DNA of 17,080 bases from CAZPEV01 sp964585635 (GTDB lineage Bacteria > Zixibacteria > MSB-5A5 > GN15 > JAAZOE01), in contig CAZPEV010000058.1 of NCBI GenBank assembly GCA_964585635.1, positions 1-17,080 on the forward strand, in the 5' to 3' direction. Of this stretch, positions 6,980-14,611 are shown piece after piece. The number at the start of each line of letters is the position of its first letter. Position 1 is the stretch's first letter. A model generated the notes under the pieces. That model worked only from the letters and a program-made list of their open reading frames with translations, ran no database searches and had not been told where the DNA came from. Both the position numbers and the translations under genes were made by a program.

Positions 6980-8662
6980 CTAAAACAGCGTGGTCAGGCC
7001 GAAGTGTATCTTGCCCGTATCTATCCGGTCGTTTTGGCCCCAGCCGATTTCCAGCGTCGCCCTGGCGGCTTGGCTCCCGATATACAGGCCGAAGCCCGAC
7101 CCGACGCGGGTAAACTCCTTCGACCCAACCGAAGATGGCGCCGTCTCCTGCCGGGTGTAGACATATCCCATATCGGCAAAGAGAAAAATGGCCAGGTCGG
7201 CCGATGGCCGAAGGCGGATTTCGGTTTGGCCCAGAACCGTCCGGTAGCCGGCGAACTCATCCTGACGGTAGCCGCGTAACGATCCATAGCCGCCCAATTT
7301 GAACTGCTCCGCATAGTCGATCAGGTCGCGCGACGTTATCCTGACGTTGGCGGCCGCGTGCAGGCGGACAATCACCTGGCGGACGAGAGGGAAATAGCGT
7401 TCTCCATCGACGGCGAACAGCGTTTCATTGTTGACCTCGGCGGTGGCGGCAGCCTGTGGTTGGCTGACCCGATGGCTGTAGGTCAGACCGAAGGCGGCCC
7501 GTCGACCGCGGACGGGATTGGCGGGCGTGTCAAACCGCTGTGCCTCGTATCGAAAGATGCCGTCGAGGGTTCGGAACGACGCCCGCTGCGATGATTGCGG
7601 ATCGGTCTTGCTCCACGACACGCCGCCGCTGAGGCGGGTCGTGGCCTGCAGATACAATCCCACGGTCGCTTCCGCCGAAAACGATTGATACGATGAATCG
7701 AAATCGACCTGCGTCAGATGGACTCCCAGTTCGAGATGATCGGGGATGAATAACGGCTGGCCGAAACGAAAATCAACGCGGGACGATTTCCGATCCTTGC
7801 GATCAAACAAAATCCCCACTCGCCGACCGGCGCCGAACAGGTTGAGCGATCGGAAGTCGAGACGGCCAATCAGTTCACCGGCCATCGTCCCCTGGCGCGG
7901 CAGATATCCCCCTCCCAGATCCAGGCTATTGGCTTTAAGTTCCGAAAGGTGGAACAGCACCTCGGCGCTCGTATACTCCTTGTCGGGAACCAGTTGCGGG
8001 GTCGAGTCAACTCTCAGATATCCGCCGGCCTCGATTCCCCGGACAGCGGCATCAATCCCCGCCGGGACCAGCAGCTCCCCTTCATTGAGCCGTGACAGTT
8101 TGCGGACAAGTTCCGGAGACGTTCTCGACAGCCCTTTGAATCGCACCCTTTCGACGGTAATCGTGGAGCCGGTGATCAGCCGGAAGGCCAAATCACAGGC
8201 ATGATCGTGAATCGACAACCGCTCGGTATGAAGGGTGGCAAAATAATACCCGCTGTCCCGATAGGTGGACACTATGTTCTGCCGAATGCGCTCGATGCCG
8301 GCTCGGTCGGCAGGCCGGCCGCGATATTCCGGAAGATCTTTGTCAATCACTATCCCGGCCGATGTAACAGTTGTCAGGCGGATGGCGTCAAGGTGGAATT
8401 TCTCCCCCGGCCGGATAACCAGCGTGTCTCCACTATTGCTGATGCCGCCATCCAAATACCCGCCGTCGGCCAGCAGATCGAGAAGGCGGTTGACGATATC
8501 ATCCGATCGAGGCTGAACGGCCAGCGGTTCAATCGCGCTTATCAACCGGCGATCCAAAATCCGTGGCGATGGCTCCACCCGCCAGAGAACCTGGGCCGGC
8601 GCCGTTGCGAAGAGGACAGCCGCCGACAGCATGGCCGCTGTTATCTGTCTAGAATCGCGCAA
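6980..8662 (-). CDS. Omp85/BamA-superfamily outer-membrane protein with POTRA domains
   Basis: The protein has 560 residues. A signal peptide (1-24, ending ATAPAQ) precedes an N-terminal region with two clear POTRA-like units (about 87-165, with GYYFATLHTERLSI; about 166-240, with VERVRFKGLSR and GGYLRVDSTPQLV) and probably a third, partial one (about 30-86). A beta-barrel follows (about 245-560). The Omp85 loop motif appears as GSLRGYR (460-466), and the chain ends IHFGLTTLF with the expected terminal Phe. Members insert or translocate proteins or lipids at the outer membrane. At this size it is TamA-, TpsB- or patatin-type-like rather than the main BamA. TTG 8662 is preferred because GGGGAG lies 6 nt upstream and it gives the signal peptide a basic N-region; ATG 8632 would remove that. 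The start overlaps the giant barrel gene by 14 nt, so the two are probably made together. Confidence 0.9.
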   Translation of the reverse strand: MRDSRQITAAMLSAAVLFATAPAQVLWRVEPSPRILDRRLISAIEPLAVQPRSDDIVNRLLDLLADGGYLDGGISNSGDTLVIRPGEKFHLDAIRLTTVTSAGIVIDKDLPEYRGRPADRAGIERIRQNIVSTYRDSGYYFATLHTERLSIHDHACDLAFRLITGSTITVERVRFKGLSRTSPELVRKLSRLNEGELLVPAGIDAAVRGIEAGGYLRVDSTPQLVPDKEYTSAEVLFHLSELKANSLDLGGGYLPRQGTMAGELIGRLDFRSLNLFGAGRRVGILFDRKDRKSSRVDFRFGQPLFIPDHLELGVHLTQVDFDSSYQSFSAEATVGLYLQATTRLSGGVSWSKTDPQSSQRASFRTLDGIFRYEAQRFDTPANPVRGRRAAFGLTYSHRVSQPQAAATAEVNNETLFAVDGERYFPLVRQVIVRLHAAANVRITSRDLIDYAEQFKLGGYGSLRGYRQDEFAGYRTVLGQTEIRLRPSADLAIFLFADMGYVYTRQETAPSSVGSKEFTRVGSGFGLYIGSQAARATLEIGWGQNDRIDTGKIHFGLTTLF

Positions 8663-11600
8663 CCAGTTCTCCCCGTCCAGCGAATTCCGCCGGACGATGC
8701 TCGAATATCCGATCGGTCACATTGACCGTCAGCCGTAATGACTTGCCGATATCATAGCTGCCGACCAGCCCGATCATAGCCGACCGGCCGAATCGCCGGC
8801 CGTCAGTGATCACGAATTCGGGCTGATTGAACGGCTCCAGCGCCTTCAGATAACTGCCCTCGGCCTCGGCCCGGATCTCCCCTTGCCCGGCCCGCCGATA
8901 GACCACCTCGCCGCGCACCCAGCCGCCGTATCCCCGACCGTGCGAGACCGTATCCGCGATGCGGATATAGCCGACCTCCGGCTGATACTGCCACCGCCCT
9001 TGCACCACCGGCACGCCGGCCAGATAATCGGTAATCCGCAGATGAAGTCGAGCCACGCCGAGGCCATGCTCCCCGCTGAGACGGCGCCGCCACTGCAACC
9101 TAAGGCGCGCCCGGCCCGACAATTGGCTCTTGAATTCGGCCGCATACTCTTTCTGATCGCGGTACAGAAGAGTTCCCGCCTGCTGCTCCTCAAAGCCCCC
9201 GGTGTATGTCAGACTCAAAACGTAGAAGTTGGATACCGGAAACAACAGCAGAGCGTATACCTGGCGCCGGGTGCGGCGAAGGTAGTCGCCCGATCGGCTG
9301 GCCCAGGGAAGCAGCCAGGCCATGGTCCGACCGCCCCCTCCGGGGCGTTCTTCCGTGACCTGAGTCCGCAGCCGGCCCGAGACTTGGGATAAGATCTTCC
9401 GATATCGGGCAAAGACCGGCAGGCGCCCCGGATAAAGAAGGATGTTGTGGCTTTTTTCCCCAGTCGATACGGAAACGTCCACGCCTGTTTCCTCGCGGAC
9501 TCGGATATAGCCGCCGTCGGGATCATAGAGGTACTGGCCGTTTTCATAGCGGTACTCCCCCTCACCGTCGGCAACCTGGATATAGCGATACCGGGAGGCC
9601 TTCTCTGCCTGAAGATTCTGCCGATATTCCGCCTGCATCATGATCCATCCGCTTCCGGGCGTATACTGAAGCGACGCGGCGTAAAGTCGTTCAATACGAT
9701 CATCACGGTCCGAGTCCAGCCGCCTTTGATTGAGGTAGGTTCCGGCCAGCGTCAGATGAAACCGGCCCAATTGCTCTTCGGAGGCCACGTCGATTCTATC
9801 CTGCCGGGGGCCTTTCCGGCCCAGCGCGGCGCCGACAAATTCAATTCGACGGGATATGCTGACCACTGACGAGCGGAAGTAGGCCGCCCCCCGGTACTGC
9901 TCATATTTCTGAACATCCGGGGCCGCCTCGTACCGATTCTTGGACATTTCCCGGTCGATGTCAAAATCCAGCCGGACAGACGGTATCCCTTTCACCCCCA
10001 GCCCGGCGGTGAGCTTTTCGAAAAGGCCGTCTCCGGCCGGGCCGGATAGGCGCTTCCCTATGGCGGATTGATAAGTCGCCCGCGGCGTGAGGGAATGATT
10101 CTCGAAAAGATGGACGGCCAGATTCATGCGCGATGACGTCAGACGGTCTTTATACTCCAAATACCCAAACCCGGCAGCAAGATGGTTGTCGGCCATGGTC
10201 CATTCATCGTTCGTCTCCGCCCGCAATTCGTTTCCGGATAGCGCGCCGGTCGGGAGCGCCCAGACCCGGCGATCGTCCGGATTATCAAGGCGGGTGACCG
10301 AGGTGAATCCCTCATGGCGATAACGGACCATCACGCTCCCCTTGATCCGGTCATTCTGATGGGTGTACTGGGCTTCCCACTGACTGGTGAAGTTATCGCC
10401 GTCGTCGGCCGACGAATACAGGTTTCGGTCCCGGTCATTCCCGATGAAGCGAAACTGAAGGAGGCCGGAGGCGTAGGGCCGCAACTCAAATGAGGTGACC
10501 ATGAAATCATTACGGCTGGGCAACGGCAGAAACAGGAGCGGCAAGAATTCTCCCCGGCTTTTCCCCACATACTGATAGATACCATCGCCGAGGTAACGGT
10601 AATCCCCCTTTCCGGAACCGACCGAGGAGAAGGCCACCTGATACTGCCCGGCCCCGCTCCCCACAAATTGATAATATGGTTCCCCGACGCTATCGGTCAG
10701 GAGCGTGTAGGCGCCCCCGGCGGTCGGCACCGCCCCGCTCTTGGTCGCGTTTTCGGGCGAGTCACCGGCCAGCTTCAGGATTTCAATATCTGACGAGGAC
10801 AGAGCGCCGAATCGCAATTGGTCTTTTTCATCGGATTCGCGACGGGCTCCGATTTCGACCGCCGCCTTCTTGCCGGCCACCCTGATCGCGCCGGCGACGT
10901 CATACACCGCCTGCTCGTAGGCGTTCTCGGCGGCTTCGAAGTCAGCCTCGATCCGGCTGCGCGAGCTGATCAAGACTCCGGGCGAGAAGGTTATCCGGCC
11001 GGCCGGATAATCGATTCGGTATTGCTTGTCGCTCCCCCCTTCCAAGAACCGGCCGTCGAGGTAAACCGTTTCCGATCCAGGTACGACCCCGGTCGGCAGG
11101 CCGTTATTTCCCAAAAGCTGATACGGTCCCTGACGGCCGTCCAGGCCGCTTAGCGTCTGCTGAACGAACTTGCCGGCCGGGCGACCGATCCCGGATGAAA
11201 TTTCCAGGTTGTCGCCGCGAAAGGCGGCGTACACCCCTTTGATCCGTTTGGCGGGCAGGCTGGGGTCAGTGGCGATATCACCGCCGCGGGCGCTCAACCG
11301 TCTCCCTTCGATTTCAAAAAAGTACTTATCCAGCTCCGACAACATCACCGTCCCCCCCGCGCCCGTCAACCCTCCGGAGGATCCGGTCCCTCTATCCGCC
11401 ACCGAGCCGTGGAGGCGCAGGTCAGTCGCGATGGTAGCGTCAAAGTCCAGCGCCAGCCCCTGAGAAAATCGTCCCTCGCCCGAACGTCCGACCGTCATCG
11501 AGAACGACTTGTTGCCGCTCAGGGTGACTTTCTGCGCTGTCATCGGCGGCTGCGTCGGAACAGTCACCGGTTCCGGTCCGGCGTTAAGCACAGTCCTCCC

Positions 11601-11948
11601 TTCCGGCACGCTGTTGCCGGCCGGCGCCGCCAGCCAGTCGGGCACCTTGAACACGCTCACGGTAATCGTGCTGCAGGAAACCATCGGGTTCAGGATCAGG
11701 CGACCGGTGGCAGGACTGAGGGAGTAATCGTCACGCGGAAGCGGCCGTCCATCGCAGAAAACTGTATCCGTTCCCAGAGCCACCGGCCCCAGGTTGGTTT
11801 CGATGGCGCCGCCTGTCGGCACAGGCTGAATGGTGATTCTGATTCGGCGGGCAACCAGAGGATTGGTCAGAATGATGAGTAGGAAGACGCCTAGAAGACT
11901 GACCCGACCGCAGCCGCGGCCGATCTGCCGCCTACCGGTTCTCCTCAT
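8649..11948 (-). CDS. Giant outer-membrane beta-barrel protein of unknown function, FCB-type
   Basis: The protein has 1099 residues. A basic N-terminus and hydrophobic segment (VSLLGVFLLIILTNPLVA, 16-33) form a signal peptide. Residues about 140-225 hold a stretch seen in large FCB surface proteins (LSGNKSFSMTVGRSGEGRFS ... LSELDKYFFEIEG). Residues 272-340 carry GRQGPYQLLG, VPGSETVYLDGRFLEGG, YRIDYPAGRITFSPG and SRSRIEADFE. A Gly/Tyr-rich repeat zone lies at about 420-470. The rest is a long run of alternating strands typical of a barrel, ending LVARF. ATG 11948 is chosen for the signal peptide; it overlaps the NHL gene by 17 nt, and upstream codons of this frame merely shadow that gene. No enzymatic motif is seen. 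I recall this family only as uncharacterised proteins; transport, adhesion or assembly roles are all possible. Confidence 0.85.
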   Translation of the reverse strand: MRRTGRRQIGRGCGRVSLLGVFLLIILTNPLVARRIRITIQPVPTGGAIETNLGPVALGTDTVFCDGRPLPRDDYSLSPATGRLILNPMVSCSTITVSVFKVPDWLAAPAGNSVPEGRTVLNAGPEPVTVPTQPPMTAQKVTLSGNKSFSMTVGRSGEGRFSQGLALDFDATIATDLRLHGSVADRGTGSSGGLTGAGGTVMLSELDKYFFEIEGRRLSARGGDIATDPSLPAKRIKGVYAAFRGDNLEISSGIGRPAGKFVQQTLSGLDGRQGPYQLLGNNGLPTGVVPGSETVYLDGRFLEGGSDKQYRIDYPAGRITFSPGVLISSRSRIEADFEAAENAYEQAVYDVAGAIRVAGKKAAVEIGARRESDEKDQLRFGALSSSDIEILKLAGDSPENATKSGAVPTAGGAYTLLTDSVGEPYYQFVGSGAGQYQVAFSSVGSGKGDYRYLGDGIYQYVGKSRGEFLPLLFLPLPSRNDFMVTSFELRPYASGLLQFRFIGNDRDRNLYSSADDGDNFTSQWEAQYTHQNDRIKGSVMVRYRHEGFTSVTRLDNPDDRRVWALPTGALSGNELRAETNDEWTMADNHLAAGFGYLEYKDRLTSSRMNLAVHLFENHSLTPRATYQSAIGKRLSGPAGDGLFEKLTAGLGVKGIPSVRLDFDIDREMSKNRYEAAPDVQKYEQYRGAAYFRSSVVSISRRIEFVGAALGRKGPRQDRIDVASEEQLGRFHLTLAGTYLNQRRLDSDRDDRIERLYAASLQYTPGSGWIMMQAEYRQNLQAEKASRYRYIQVADGEGEYRYENGQYLYDPDGGYIRVREETGVDVSVSTGEKSHNILLYPGRLPVFARYRKILSQVSGRLRTQVTEERPGGGGRTMAWLLPWASRSGDYLRRTRRQVYALLLFPVSNFYVLSLTYTGGFEEQQAGTLLYRDQKEYAAEFKSQLSGRARLRLQWRRRLSGEHGLGVARLHLRITDYLAGVPVVQGRWQYQPEVGYIRIADTVSHGRGYGGWVRGEVVYRRAGQGEIRAEAEGSYLKALEPFNQPEFVITDGRRFGRSAMIGLVGSYDIGKSLRLTVNVTDRIFEHRPAEFAGRGELVARF
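8669..8674 (-). promoter_or_regulatory. Shine-Dalgarno site supporting the TTG start at 8662
   Basis: The minus strand reads GGGGAG, then AACTGG, then TTG. The site lies inside the end of the upstream gene. The later ATG (8632) has no comparable site, so the unusual TTG start is favoured. Confidence 0.6.
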
Positions 11949-12894
11949 ACTCGATGGAGAAGTGGAGGATGCGGTTGTTGCCGGCATCGGCGACGTAAAG
12001 ACTACCGTCGGGGGCAATGGCCAGCGCTTCGATATCGGAGAATCGGCCTTCATCCGGCCCCGTCGACCCGGTATGAAACAGCAGGCGGCCGTCGTTCGTG
12101 AAGGCAAACAGTTCGTCGGTTTCACGGTCTCCGACCCAGACCGTTCCCTCCGGGGCAACGGCTACCGCCGCCGGGTGTTTGAGACTTTCCCCGCCGAAAT
12201 CGTACAGGTAATTTCCGAAGTCATCATAGACGGCGATACGGCCATTGGCGCCGTCGGCCACGTAGCAGCGCCCGGCCTTATCGGTGGCCAGCCCCAGCGG
12301 ATTAAGCAAGGCCCCTTTCCCGTACGCAAAATCACCGACATAGCGGCTGAAGCGCCCGAAGTTGTCCAATCGGATCAGGCGGGAATTGTCGTAATCGGCG
12401 ACCGTCACCTCCCCCAGAGGTGAGACCGCGACGCCCGAGAGGCGTCCCCGACTTGACAGGATTTCATTCGGCGCGTCCTGCGGAATAATCTCGCTGACAT
12501 AATTGAGATCCATGTTCATGAGCACCACCCGCCGATTGCTGGCATCCACGACATAGAGGGTCAGCCCGCGGTCGATGACCATATCCTCCGGATTGTGAAA
12601 GCGGCCGACCCCCTCGCCATAGCTGCCGTAGTCGCGCACCGGGTTCGATTGTTCGTCCAATTTTATGAGGCGATTATTGCCGCTGTCGGCGATATACAGC
12701 TCCCCCTGTGGGCCGACCGCCACTCCGCAGGGTCGCTTGAGATCATAGGCCAGCACTCGGCCGGATATCTCGGATTCGAGAGCCAAACGTTGAGGAACCC
12801 TGGCGACGGATTTGATATCAGACAACACCGGCGGCGAGGGACGACCGCAACCCACCATAGCAGCCAACACGGTTGTCAGCGCCAGCCGCCGCAT
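11932..12894 (-). CDS. NHL-repeat beta-propeller lipoprotein
   Basis: The protein has 320 residues from ATG 12894. The N-terminus MRRLALTTVLAAMVGC is a lipoprotein-type signal peptide with the lipid-bearing Cys at 16 (Met at -3 is less usual than Leu). Six NHL-like blades follow, each with a hydrophobic strand, a G..Y.AD core and a N.RI/L strand; examples are GELYIADSGNNRLIKLD, GEVTVADYDNSRLIRLD, CYVADGANGRIAVYD and GSLYVADAGNNRILHFS. It probably forms a six-bladed propeller held at the periplasmic face of a membrane or at the cell surface, binding protein or glycan. The frame is open further upstream, but that region overlaps the previous gene and lacks a signal peptide. ATG 12894 starts 2 nt after the upstream TAG, and the 3' end overlaps the giant barrel gene, suggesting a functional partnership. 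Confidence 0.93.
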   Translation of the reverse strand: MRRLALTTVLAAMVGCGRPSPPVLSDIKSVARVPQRLALESEISGRVLAYDLKRPCGVAVGPQGELYIADSGNNRLIKLDEQSNPVRDYGSYGEGVGRFHNPEDMVIDRGLTLYVVDASNRRVVLMNMDLNYVSEIIPQDAPNEILSSRGRLSGVAVSPLGEVTVADYDNSRLIRLDNFGRFSRYVGDFAYGKGALLNPLGLATDKAGRCYVADGANGRIAVYDDFGNYLYDFGGESLKHPAAVAVAPEGTVWVGDRETDELFAFTNDGRLLFHTGSTGPDEGRFSDIEALAIAPDGSLYVADAGNNRILHFSIEYEENR

Positions 12895-12896
12895 GG

Positions 12897-13675
12897 CTAG
12901 AATTTCCGCGAAACGACGATATGGACGGATGGATGTTGTCCCCCCAGGCGCGGTGAAATCTTGAATTTGTATTCGCCGAATTGGGTCAGCGATCCCATTT
13001 TCCGCCTGGCCGCAGTGACCGTCCGGTAGGTGTCGATGCCGGAGACGATGCGATTGACGAGCGCCAGCCCAAGCATGAAGGTGGAATTCCGGAAGGCCCG
13101 CTTGGCGTTGTCCTTGATCTGTTTGTACTGCTGTCGGTCGGCGTCGGAATCCCATTGCCAGTAATAGGCGCGGTTGTCGGGCATATAGGCGCGGTCGGGA
13201 AAATAGAGACGGCCGAACTGGTTAAACTCATCGCGATTGTTGTAGAAACCGATCCAGTCATAGAACTGGTCATTCTTGCCGCTGTTGTCGACCGCGGCAT
13301 GCGCGGCGGCATATGACCGGTAATCATCCGTCTTCCAGCCGCCATAGACCCGCATCGCCGCAAAGCCGGACCAGATGGCCGCCTCGATACCCATGAATAT
13401 CTGTCCGCGAAATCGTTCGCCGGCGTAGTACTCACCGGCGCCGGGGAACAAGGCCGAGAGAAGCAACGCTTTCTGAACCGATATCCGGCGCTCGGATGAT
13501 GGCCGGGACATATCGATAAAGGCTCGTCCCGTGTCGGCTACGGCCAGGGCCAAGCCGTCCGAAACCAACGGCAACGGCCTTACCAGCGGCGCCGGAACCA
13601 AATTCGCGCCCCAGCTACAGGCCGCCATGAGGCCCACCGCCAAAACAACANNNNNNNNNNCCCGGTTGGCATCAT
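12897..13675 (-). CDS. DUF5683-like envelope protein, second of a tandem pair, N-terminus interrupted by assembly gap
   Basis: At least 248 residues are readable. The DUF5683 hallmark is QKALLLSALFPGAGEYYAGE, followed by RFRGQIFMGIEAAIW. The C-terminal part is rich in aromatic residues and ends SVHIVVSRKF, with a terminal Phe as in outer-membrane barrels. The readable N-terminus (VVLAVGLMAACSWGA) is the middle of a signal peptide whose start falls in or before the N run at 13651-13660. The likely start is one of the two adjacent ATGs at 13675 or 13672, directly after the upstream TAG (TAGGAATGATG). With exactly 10 Ns that start is out of frame, so the real gap is probably a different length. 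The function of the family is unknown; it is common in Bacteroidetes and relatives. It is a diverged paralogue of the gene at 13678-14595. Confidence 0.75.
13651..13660. other. Run of 10 N: assembly gap
   Basis: Ten ambiguous bases interrupt the start of the second DUF5683-like gene. Reading from the candidate ATGs at 13675/13672 into the signal peptide needs a gap length of 2 modulo 3 (8, 11, 14 and so on), so 10 is likely a placeholder. The join itself looks right because both sides fit one gene pair. Confidence 0.9.
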
Positions 13676-13677
13676 TC

Positions 13678-14595
13678 CTAAAACCTGTACCGCATCGTCA
13701 GCATCGGGAACCGGCCGTATTCGTTGGACGCCGCCATGGCCCGGAACGACAGCTTCTGCGACGACTCATCCAAACGGTCATTATGCCGCTTGGCCGACCA
13801 GGCCGCCTCAAATCCCGAAATGACATGATTGACCATCATTACCAGCAAAGAGGTCGTCGCCCGATGGTACATATTGTTGGCGTCGTGACGCATATCCTCA
13901 TAATGCAGACGGTGAGCCGAATAGGTATGTTCAGTGGCATGACGATCGGGCGTGGTCAAAGGGGTGACGTCATCCCAGCCAAAGACGAATTGGTTGTACT
14001 TGCCGATCATCTCGTAATATTGCTGGGTCTTGGTATTCGGCAGATGATGCGTGAAGAAAAACCCTGATGTAGGATCGCCCGGAGTATTAAAGGTCGAATC
14101 GTCATCACGTACTTGCCAATTGATATAGAGAAAATCGCTATAGCGGTCGTTCGACCAATGGGCATCGGCATAGGCGTTGAACAGGTCGGTCTTCACATCC
14201 CCTTTATGATGATAATAGAACACGCCCGTCCAAGACAACACTTCTATCCCGAAGAAGGCCGCCGCCTTGACCCTGGAGCCGACATATAATTGCCCGGCGC
14301 CCGGCAGAAGCAGCGAGTACAGAAAGGCTTTCTTGCCGTTTTTCCATCCGGCGGCGCGCGGGGAATCAGCGCCGGTCCGGACATCCAGACGGGGAAATTT
14401 TTCCGGGGCCGTGCCGGTTTCCGGAGAATCAAGCGCTCCAAGGCGAAGAGCGGTGAAGTACTGGGTCACGCTGGCCGGCGCGTCGTTCGCCACAAAGGGA
14501 GGCGAAACCGGCCGGGCCTGAAGGACCAGAGGCGTAGCCGCCAACAGCAACCCCAACAGTCCCAACCTTGTCTTTATTTGACGGCCAAATTGCAT
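13678..14595 (-). CDS. DUF5683-like envelope protein, first of a tandem pair
   Basis: The protein has 305 residues from ATG 14595. A signal peptide (LGLLGLLLAATPLVLQA, about 11-27) is followed by a variable region and then the DUF5683 hallmark KKAFLYSLLLPGAGQLYVGS (about 88-107) with RVKAAAFFGIEVLSWTGVF. The C-terminal half is rich in Tyr, His and Asp and has one hydrophobic segment (ATTSLLVMMVNHVISGFEAAW). It ends FPMLTMRYRF, an outer-membrane-like terminus. The function is unknown. GGAGG at 14606-14610 lies 10 nt from ATG 14595; a TTG at 14598 would be 7 nt away and cannot be excluded. The gene follows the protease stop by 16 nt. Confidence 0.85.
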   Translation of the reverse strand: MQFGRQIKTRLGLLGLLLAATPLVLQARPVSPPFVANDAPASVTQYFTALRLGALDSPETGTAPEKFPRLDVRTGADSPRAAGWKNGKKAFLYSLLLPGAGQLYVGSRVKAAAFFGIEVLSWTGVFYYHHKGDVKTDLFNAYADAHWSNDRYSDFLYINWQVRDDDSTFNTPGDPTSGFFFTHHLPNTKTQQYYEMIGKYNQFVFGWDDVTPLTTPDRHATEHTYSAHRLHYEDMRHDANNMYHRATTSLLVMMVNHVISGFEAAWSAKRHNDRLDESSQKLSFRAMAASNEYGRFPMLTMRYRF

Positions 14596-14611
14596 CAAAA
14601 GCTGTCCTCCG

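Noticed and set aside
11949..12158. N-terminal extension of the giant barrel gene to an upstream start
   Set aside because: The extra 70 residues overlap the NHL-repeat gene and are low-complexity Arg/Ser/Pro sequence; the signal peptide begins at the later ATG 11948.
12895..13155. N-terminal extension of the NHL gene
   Set aside because: It overlaps the end of the DUF5683-like gene and would bury the lipoprotein signal peptide that starts at ATG 12894.
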